From Carposina sasakii (Eukaryota > Arthropoda > Insecta > Lepidoptera > Carposinidae), in NCBI GenBank assembly GCA_014607495.2, contig CP053159.1, positions 14,329,501 through 14,393,500 of the forward strand: DNA of 64,000 nucleotides, written 5' to 3'. The notes beneath the pieces are model-generated. The model was not told where the DNA came from. It made no database searches and worked only from the letters and a program-made list of their open reading frames with translations. A program made the translations under genes and the position numbers. Of the stretch, positions 10,901 to 20,200 are shown piece by piece. Position 1 is the first letter of the stretch. Each line of letters begins with the position of its first letter.

Positions 10901-12258
10901 ATTTAAAATTAGATTTTATTTAATTACGTACAAATTAAATGTTGCATAACTAGGAGCATGCTTCCATATCTTAGGCACCATAATCCCTAGGCATTAAATT
11001 ACATTCTTATTCCTTAGGTACTAACAATATGATTTCCGAAATATCTTGGATAAATAAATAATATAATATCTACTTTAAATACAAAACTTTAATTGCTATT
11101 TATTAAATTGTACATTTTCTATTAACATCGTCTTTGGTACATAATATGGAAATCTACGGATCAGATCAAGGCAACTATGGATGATGATTAGATAGATATT
11201 TCGTCGTTTAAAAAAAAGTAAATGTCGGTAAATGCAAATTTTTTATGGTCATAGAGAGAAATCACTGATACAAGTGTGGTCTCCAGCATGTAGGTATGTA
11301 AGTACCTACTATGGTCGTGCTTTTTGTACTGAACTTCATATCTTGCGCATAGGTTAAGGGACGAGGATTGCTCCTAAAGGCATAGAAGTTGAGTTTTCTC
11401 AACAGTAATCTGTCATTTTGCATAGCTACCTATATCTAGCTGCAGCTGGGATGGGATATCACCTCTAACATTAGGTAGAAAGGTTGGAGGAAAGAGATAC
11501 AAGTGACATTGCTAAGGATGGATGAATGTTAGAAATAAGATTAGAGAAGGCACTAATCATGGTTCTCCTTCAACCATTCTGAGATCAACCAGCTGACTGA
11601 TTGGATTGCTGATGCTACCTTATTACCTAACATACTTTAATTTGCAACCAGACTCATAGGAGCCAGTCTATCATCATAAGTCACATCACATTCTTTAACT
11701 GTAAATATCACATCAGTGAACAATGTAAATTTTTACAGACCTAAATGATATCAGGCGCAATTCCGGGAGTAGTACCTGAATAATTCGTTTGTTTGGTCAT
11801 AACATTTATTATTCACTATTCAGTAAATAATGCGCTAACGCTGTGTAAGTAGCACTACAACGGCACGCGACCGAAGCTCAACCGGTCAAGCGGAAATCTT
11901 TGCTGTAAATTACAGTATGTACAGTAAGATTGTTACATTTTTTCCTTAGGCTACGTTAATAAAGCGAAATTAATGAGAACGCGTATGGTTCTGAGCGGGT
12001 GAGCAGCGCGGCAGTCGCCGGCCCGAGCCCGCTGCGCGCGTGCGCCGGTCACACGCGCATTACGCTCGCCGCGCTCCATCCGCACACATGACCAATAATG
12101 AAATCCTGCACGATGTACAAAATCACATACGTCGCCAAAAAAAATAAGGTAAACAACCTGTCCTTGGAATGCCTTAAGTTAATGCTTATAAAAATGCAGA
12201 AGTAATTTCATTTCACCCCCCTAAACTAAACATAGCTCTAGATAACTTTACATTTCAT
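10901..12258. other. Intergenic or 3' region with an isolated GC-rich patch
   Basis: Mostly AT-rich, and presumably holds the 3' end of the chitinase transcript on the minus strand (AATAAA in reverse at 11805-11810 is one candidate). About 11985-12085 is a sharp GC/CpG-rich island with a 42-codon minus-strand ORF (MERGERNARVTGARAQRA...) and a donor-like GCGG|GTGAGC on the plus strand. No gene is proven. Confidence 0.35.
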
Positions 12259-13548
12259 TTACTGCTTGGTAACTAAAACATTTTTTATATTATTTGAGAG
12301 AGGAAACTTGTTTGTATCACCAAATAGTTGACATTCTCCTGTGTAGTCATCTGCATTCAGAGAATACACCATCGCTCCTCTAAGATTGAGATCCTTTATA
12401 AATACTGCTTTATCTGTAACACTACTTGGAGTGTCAAAAGAAACCCACTCACGACCTTTACACATATATGGCACCTTGGATATGTTATCATTCTTATAAA
12501 TAACACTGTGTTCATATTTCTTTATAAATCTACAAACGTCCATATAATCAACAAAACCGCCTCCTCCCAGCGACCCGTACCCTGATGCAGGGCTGCTCAC
12601 TCCATTGTTGTTTGGGTTGACCAAAGTAAATGTATGACCATAGGTTGGTATTCCAACTACAGCTTTGTCAGGGCTGAGGCCCTTGTCTAAGTACATATGC
12701 ACTGTGTAGTTCACATTGAGAGTGGCCAGGAATGATGACTCAGAACTCCTGGCATATAGAGGAGCATTAAAACCCGTGAATGGAGTGTATCTTGAATAAA
12801 AGTGAAAGTCATAGGTCATAATATTAACAAAATCTGTATAAAGATTAAGTTGACCTATATCATAAGCTGTGTTAACAATACTCTCTGGTGCAGGCACAGC
12901 TACTGTAAGCAAATAATCTCTTTTCTCTCTATTGTATTCAGATCTTATTTCATGCAAAAGTTGGGAGAAATGTTGACGTTCTCTATGTCCACCTCTACCA
13001 GGAAATTCCCAGTCCAGGTCTACTCCATCCAGTGAATATTTTCTCAAAATATATTTTAGAGATTTTAAAAATTCTTTTCTAGAAGCATGGTCTGCCACCA
13101 TTTCAGGGAAACCACTTTCGTCACTCGATCCTCCGACTGACAGTAGAACTTTAAGTTTAGGGTTAACAGTTTTTAGTTGAACTACAGCTCGTAAGGTCCT
13201 GTGCATGTTGTCGTCCAAATGTATTTGTTTGTGTACGACACTGGCGAAGGCAACATTGATGTGGGTGCACAGGTGTGGATTTATTTGCGAAGGTTGTAGT
13301 TGTCGTGACACATTAGGCGTAGGTGTATTGTAATAACAAGCGAATACCTTATCCGGGCCAAGAGTAACGTTGTATACATCTGTGAGTCCCATTGTCGTCC
13401 ACAAATACCAGATTGGTAATAAAAACATTAACAAACACAACCATTTCAAGTAGTTTTTACGATGTGGAACAGATTCTTTTGTGTTTTCATGCGAATAAAC
13501 TGCAGTTTTGCTCAATTCATTTTCGATTAATGTTTGGTTCAGTTTCAT
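12259..13548 (-). CDS. Membrane-anchored GH18 chitinase, intronless
   Basis: A 429-aa glycoside hydrolase family 18 protein that would hydrolyse chitin or a related GlcNAc polymer. Residues 1-34 are a cytoplasmic tail. Residues about 35-52 (WLCLLMFLLPIWYLW) are a single hydrophobic anchor, giving a type II topology with the enzyme outside or in the lumen. The GH18 domain covers about 67-415: motif I KVLLSVGG (133-140), motif II DGVDLDWEFPG with all three Asp (174, 177, 179) and the catalytic Glu181, motif III IMTYD (243-247), and motif IV GAMVYSLNADD (391-401). In motif IV the usual Trp is Tyr395. No chitin-binding domain follows. The architecture resembles the Cht11-type (group VIII) insect chitinases; that subgroup is an inference. 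The single exon and AT-rich codons contrast with the neighbouring GC-rich genes. It is divergent from the ninein-like gene, with 663 bp between starts. Confidence 0.9.
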   Translation of the reverse strand: MKLNQTLIENELSKTAVYSHENTKESVPHRKNYLKWLCLLMFLLPIWYLWTTMGLTDVYNVTLGPDKVFACYYNTPTPNVSRQLQPSQINPHLCTHINVAFASVVHKQIHLDDNMHRTLRAVVQLKTVNPKLKVLLSVGGSSDESGFPEMVADHASRKEFLKSLKYILRKYSLDGVDLDWEFPGRGGHRERQHFSQLLHEIRSEYNREKRDYLLTVAVPAPESIVNTAYDIGQLNLYTDFVNIMTYDFHFYSRYTPFTGFNAPLYARSSESSFLATLNVNYTVHMYLDKGLSPDKAVVGIPTYGHTFTLVNPNNNGVSSPASGYGSLGGGGFVDYMDVCRFIKKYEHSVIYKNDNISKVPYMCKGREWVSFDTPSSVTDKAVFIKDLNLRGAMVYSLNADDYTGECQLFGDTNKFPLSNNIKNVLVTKQ

Positions 13549-14211
13549 ATTGGATTTCGAAGTTTCACAAGAAAAAAATGCAATTAATCTTTAGTATTCC
13601 ATAACACTAATAATGTACATTATTGACTTGAAATCTTGAGCGAGCACGATCGACACGAAAATTAATGAACAATAAATTAAGCACCCACACAACACCAAAT
13701 AAAAGTTGTAAACAAAACAAACAATGGCATGACATAGCGCATTACATAATAAAAAAAAAGTTACCCATAGTGCCATAACCTGGCCATAACCACATAAATA
13801 TTCCAACTAACCTAAATAGGTACATATTATTTTTTGTAATATTGATTTTAAAATTACCTAAACTGAAACGCAATAAAATAAATAACAAGCAATAGACAGA
13901 TAAGAATAGTATTTTAAGGTATTTTAACCTTACTAATATTGCAATCTGGTGTTCGATTATTGCACAGTTGAAAGAAGCATTTTGTATGTTGCGTACAATG
14001 GAACAAAACTTTGAACTTTTTTGAACGATAACTTATATGTCAACCTTTATGCACGTCACTGTCAAAGTGTCGATAGCAGCTCGTCAGTCAGTAGTCGTCA
14101 TGTATTTTTTATTGAAATATTTATTAAAAATCATGTTTTAGTATAGCAAACTATCAAAAAAACCGTATAGGAAATGTGTAAAGAAGTCAGTGAATCTACC
14201 ACAATCAAACA
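13549..14211. promoter_or_regulatory. Shared 5' region of the chitinase and ninein-like genes
   Basis: This 663-bp AT-rich interval separates two divergent start codons and must hold both promoters or 5'UTRs. The minus-strand ORF 13591-13806 is hydrophobic but has no recognised domain, and I treat it as chance. No clear TATA box or Inr was assigned. Confidence 0.5.
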
Positions 14212-17200
14212 ATGGCAGACGAACCTATGAGTCACTATGAGAAACAACTCTATTCGGTGTTCAAAACCTTCGACGTAGATAACGAGGAGTCGTTGGACAA
14301 ATCTGCAGTTCTGGACCTGTGCGAATCCTTACAGCTCGAGGACCGCGGCGCGGCGCTGAGCGATGCCCTGTTCGACAGCGGCGACGCGCGTGTCAGCTTC
14401 GCGCAGTTCCGCAACGGCTTGCTGAGTGTGCTGGGCGCCGAGCCCGCGGCCGCCGCGCCGCCGCCAGCCAGCGACGACGACTCCTCGGGCCGCGAGGTCG
14501 AGCCCCGCTTTGTCGTCGGCGCCAAGAAGTACGGGCGTCGCTCGCGCCCTGAACGCTCCGGCGACGAGGGCCCGAGCCCGCGCGCGCAGTCCGACTCGCG
14601 CCTTAGCAACCGGTGCCGCGACCGCCGAGCCCGCGAGGAGCCTGACGGCGCCGCCCCGCCCGAGCACGACGCGCGCCTCGACCGCACGCGCGCGCTCGCG
14701 CTGTGCCGCGCGCTGCGCATGGACGGCATCGACGCACGCACCGTGGAGCGCGTGTTCCAGGGCTGTGGCACGCCCGACACCACCGTCGGGGAGTTCTTTG
14801 ACCGCTTGAACGCGCTGCTGAGCGGCTCCATCGCCGCGCAGCGAGACCTCGGCTCGTCCGGCTCCGACGACGGCGACGCCAGCGACGCCGAGCCCAGCGA
14901 CCGCGTGGCCGAGCTGTGGGGCCGCGCCGGCGTGCCGCGCCCGCGCCGCCTGCTGGCCGAGCTCGGTCTGCCCGCTCCGCCCGCCGCGCTGCGGCCGCGG
15001 GACGCGCAGCGCGCGCTCGATGTGGAGCTGCGCGGAGCTGCGCCGGCACCCGGCGCGGCGCTGGCGGCGGCGGCGCTCGCTCGTATGCGACTGCGGCGCT
15101 CTCGCGCCCGGGCGGCGGCGGCACGCGCTGAGCGCACGAAGCTTCGCGCCGACCTGGCCGAGGCCGACCGGCGTGCGCAGCTGATCGCGCAGGAGGTGGA
15201 CGAGAGCCAGGCGCGCCTCGAGGCCGAGCTGCGCGAAACGGTGCGGCGCGCGGACGCGCGGCTGACGGAGGGGGCGCGCGCGGCTGCGGCCGGGCTGGCG
15301 GCGGAGCGCGAGCGCGCGGCCGAGCGGGAGGCGAGTTTGGTGGCCGAGGCCGTGCGGCGCGCTGACGCGGAGACGCGGCTGCGCGAGGAGGCGGCCGGAC
15401 TGCGCGCGCGCTGCGCTGAGCTGGAGGCGGCGGTGGAACGCGCGGAGGAGCGCGCGGCGAGGGCAGAGGCGGGAGCGGCGCGGGTAGCGGAGGAGGCGCG
15501 CGCGGCGGCCGGCGGCGCGGCGGACGCGGCCCCCGCGGCGCTCGAGGCGCAGGCGCGGGCGGCGCGCGCGCTCCGCGCGGAGCGGGACGCGCTGCGGGAT
15601 CGCTGCGACGAACTGCAAGCGGCGCTGGAAGCGGCTCAGAGACCGGAGGTATAACTTATATCATTATTTTTAGTGGAGGTTTTATTACAAACTTTAATCC
15701 TGGGTAAATAAAAGCAGATTAAAAAAGTATTCACTGTGTTTTTCAGAAACCAGAGTCGCCGACTCCGCAGCCTTTAGCCGAGGTAAGTCAGAGTATGAGA
15801 CACTTCAGACACTCCACACAGCACACTAGCGTCATTCAGTCCCGTTATGCCAGCTCCGTGTAGCATTAGATCGCGTCCTGACTGACTCTGAGTGGCGTAT
15901 CGGTCGCTAACTCGATATCAACTAAGCGGCGAACTAGATTAGTATTAGCCGCAAAGCGCATGCGAATCCTTGTGAGGGAAAGTGTACATTAGCGAACGGG
16001 GCGCCGCCGACTGCACGCATCATTTGCTGCGAATCGCTCACAGAATGAGTCGGCAAGCGAAACGTCGCAAACAGCGTACATCACGCGCTGTATAGACACT
16101 CCATTTAAAATGTTTAGGGAGGCAAACTGGAAGCAAACTGTAAGCCACTCACTGTTCGCCTAATGGGGACGCGGCCTTAATGCTAACCAGCTGCCGAATA
16201 CTGAGTGTACACATAAAATCTGCCAAAGCTGTGACGCAAGGTCTTTGGGTGTACTCGTGTACCTTTGCAAAACGCTGGCAATATGACGATGCTCAAAAGA
16301 GCTAGTGTCTTGGTCTGACTCCTTGGTATTCAGTCTGATGCAGTGAGATCGAGAGTGTGGATTGAACTGATGGGCATTAATGTGGATGAAATAGATGGTT
16401 GTAGAGGAAGGAGTAGATCTAAGAGATGTTAGTAACGAGATGACGTATAATAGGGTTGAATGGAAGAAGAGTACATATTTTGGCCACCACAAATTGATTG
16501 GGATCAGGGCGGGAAGTAGAAGCAGTGTTGTGCTTGATGCCTAGTCTGTCTGCAGACGCTGGCGGACTGCGGGGGCGGCGCGGCGCGGGAGGGGCAGGGC
16601 GTCGAGGGAGACGACCAGGAGAAGGCGTTGTTGAGGGAACTAGTCGCGTGAGTCCTGACTGCATACTTACGATATGTTACAGATAATGTAAACTTTGACT
16701 AGCTGAGCGATGGTGTTGGTACACTTTTATGCCTCCCTTTGACTGCAAAAGGGTAATGAGTGGGATGTAGCTGAGCAGAAATGAGGAAATAGTCTTGAGC
16801 ATCCATTAAGAAGGAATTTTAGTGAAAAATGGGATTTTCCTTAAATTGCCAGTAAAGTTTTGAGCGGACTCATTTTAACTCGTTCAGTTCGCTCAGCTTC
16901 GGTCTCTCGTTGACGGTGGAAGCCGGTTGGTGATACCAAGGTTGCTATTGCGAGTTAAACGGAGTCCGCGCCGTTGGCAGTGGAAGGCATGCATTAGCCT
17001 TACTGGGTTTTCTAGTGCCCGTAATAACTCGTACCCAGATTGTTTTTGAAGGTTATGTTCTATTGTGAAAACCATTTATTCATGTCAAGTTGTTTTATTT
17101 GGGTTGCGTCTGAAAGCAGCCAGTGCACCTTTATGCCGAATCGATGGCAATTGCCTAAGCGCCTTTAGCCTGTTTATCTTCATCTATACTAATCTATGCT

Positions 17201-20200
17201 AATATTATAAAGAGGTAAAGTTTGTGTGTTTGTATATTTGTTAAATTGTAAGGGGTAATCTCGGGATCTATTGAACCGATTTCTAAAATTCTGTCACCAA
17301 TAGAAAGTCACATTATTGCTGAGTGTCATAGGTTATAAGAATTTCCCGATATTCCCACGGGAAGGCGACCAACGGGAATTTAATATTTTTTACGAAAACC
17401 GCTATACATATGAAGCTGAAATCGGGCATATATGTTCATTGGGGACAACGAGGAAGGACTAAAAACGGATTTTCCTGAAATTCCCACGGGAAGGGGACAT
17501 ACGGGAATTCATAATTTTTACGAGAACCGCTATACATATGAAGCTACAATCGTTCATTGGGGACAACGAGGAAGGACTAAAAACGGATTTCCCGAAATTC
17601 CCACGGGAAGGGGACAAACGGGAATTATTTTTTTTTACGACAACTGCGATACATATGAATTTGAAATTGGACCTGTATGTTCATTAGGGACTGCGAGGAA
17701 GCACTAAGAAGGGACTTCCCGAAATTCCCATGGGAAGGGGAGTTACGGGAATTTCAAATTTTTACGTAAACCGCTAGTTATACGAAGCTGAAATCGGATT
17801 AGGGCTACAAGGAAGCTCTAAGAACGGATTTCCCGAAATTCCCACATGAAGTTGTAGCTATGTACTGATATGTACCGAAGCGAAGCGAGGGCGGGCCACT
17901 AGTAGTGATATAAAGTAGTGTGCTATAATGTCAGTGAGTTGGAGGCGCAGCTGTCGGCGGCGCAGGCAGACGTGGCGGCCAGCGAGGAGTACTGGCGGGA
18001 GGAACTGCAGGCGGAGCGAGCGCGCCGCGCCGCCCCGCTCGCTCCGCTACACGAGACGCCGCTGGACGCGCAGGTAACGGGGGAGTGAAGGCGGAGCGAG
18101 CGTGCCACGCCGCCCCGCTCGCTCCGCCACACAAGACCGTAATGTCATATCGGTTGCCGTTCATTGTGATTCAATTAAACTATGCGATATGGCCTCTTGC
18201 TTACAAGTTACATGAAGACTGCCAATCATATTTAAATTAAATATGATGACAAATGTTTACATGTCTACCCGATTGTAGCCCATCATCATGTTTTAGCAAT
18301 GATCACAAATTCTCTGTAGAGCTCAAATTTTCTTGAAGTAAGGCAACTTACGTAAATTACGTGCTAAATGTGAGAAAATATTTCGCGTTCGCTCCGCTCG
18401 CGTATACAGGGTGTTTTTTTGTGGCCACCTTTAACGAAGGGTGCGTATTCTATACATGAAATAAAGTAAGTTTATGCCAAAAAAAAGGCTGGGATTTTTT
18501 TTTTTTTTTTTTATTTAAATTCCTTGATCGTGCGAAATTTATAGTGTCTAGTGTTTATGTTAGTTTTTTTATAAATAGATATTAATTATTTTTCGTGAAA
18601 AAATCCTGCTACGCGCGTCTATGTGCATTTATGCAGAAAAACGCAGTCTATTTACTCAACTTTGGACCCTAATATTTTGGAAACCAGACACTTCCCAGGT
18701 ATGCTTCCATGGAGAAAAATGATCGTGATGATGAGGAGATTCCGTAGTTTTCGGGAACGACCAAAAATCAGCCTGTATATTCTGCCCATATTTAAGCAGA
18801 TTTTTTTTTTCTAAATAAACTCCACAAATTCTTGATATGTCTTAATAAATCATATACATGAAGTGGTCGCTGGCAATTCGATTAGCTTTTTTTTTTCATT
18901 TCGCAAACGAGCAAGTGCCGTGGGGGGCCGACAGTCTTTCTCAATCGACTGGCAGTCGCGCCCGCGCTGACAAATATCATTCTTCGATAGTTAGCATACG
19001 TTGCATTATAAAATTATTAATAAAGAAATGGAAAAAATTCTTCACCCGACTGGGAATACGTTGCATTGTCAGTTTCGTATTTCGTGAAAATAATTTTCGC
19101 AACTATTGATACAGAGATATAAAATCCTAAATAATGTAAGATGTCCGGCTTTTTTAGACAAATGACCGACCAAACTGGCTGGTCTGTCCAGCTTTTAGGT
19201 TTTTCAACCCGCCCCTTGATTACGTAAAAGCAGCTCTGGTAACCCTATATGTGTGCAAACGATCTTGGATCGCCTTAAAATAGTCTGCGGCCCGGTGGTG
19301 GCACTCACATTGTCACGTGTGGCCAAGGGTCGGTAAAGTGTGACGAGTAGACCGAGGCACAACTACGCTATCGATAAAGTGCAAAGACTCGAACTGCAGG
19401 ATCATGACAGAGATCTTGGAATCACGTTTAGCGTAGCGGGCCCACATGAGTAAAAGGTAAGTGAAAATTGCTAGGACAAAGACTGAGGGGATGTCCCTGT
19501 GTTCCTTAGGTCTACTCTTACGACATGCATGCTGAGGAATCAGCACAGGACTAAATGTCATTGGTGGTGTAAATAGCCCACATTAATGTCAATTACATGG
19601 AACTGGTTTGTTTACCTGCATGATAGATAATGAACAAGACCTCATGGATATAATAGATTTTCTATATCGCATTCTAGTTGTTATGATTCTTTATGTGCGG
19701 GTAGCGAGGATAGGTAATGTTATTTTATTCTAGGTATGGTGATTTCTTAGTTGTCCAAATGTTCGATTAATGACATTGCTACAAAATTAGATGGAGGCGT
19801 ACCCTCATTACATTACTCAATTAACATTGTTTATGTCTGATGTTAAACAGATGGAGCAAGCAGAGCGCGAGTTAGCAGAACTACGAGCCGAGGCAGAGAG
19901 CATCCGCGAGCAACGTGCGCGCGAGTGCGAGCGAGACAGAGCGAGCCGCGCCGAGCTGGCAGAGCGAGACAGACAGATCGCCGCGCTGCAGGCCACGGTA
20001 CACGAGTTGGAGGCCAAGACAGAGGTGAACTTTGCAAAACAAACATTTTAGCAAAACATTTTCTTTTAATAAAATATTAATAAGAAAATGACAAAATTCC
20101 TCACCCGAGTGAGATTTGAACTCACGACCACTCGCAAACCGTGCTTTCGTACTAACCAACTGAACTATCGGGTCAATTTTTTTTTTTTGCTTAAATTTAT

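Noticed and set aside
14329..15618. 429-codon open frame antisense to ninein-like exon 1, and 295- and 173-codon frames nearby
   Set aside because: They are by-products of the extreme GC content. The plus frame has ninein motifs and splices in phase with six more exons.
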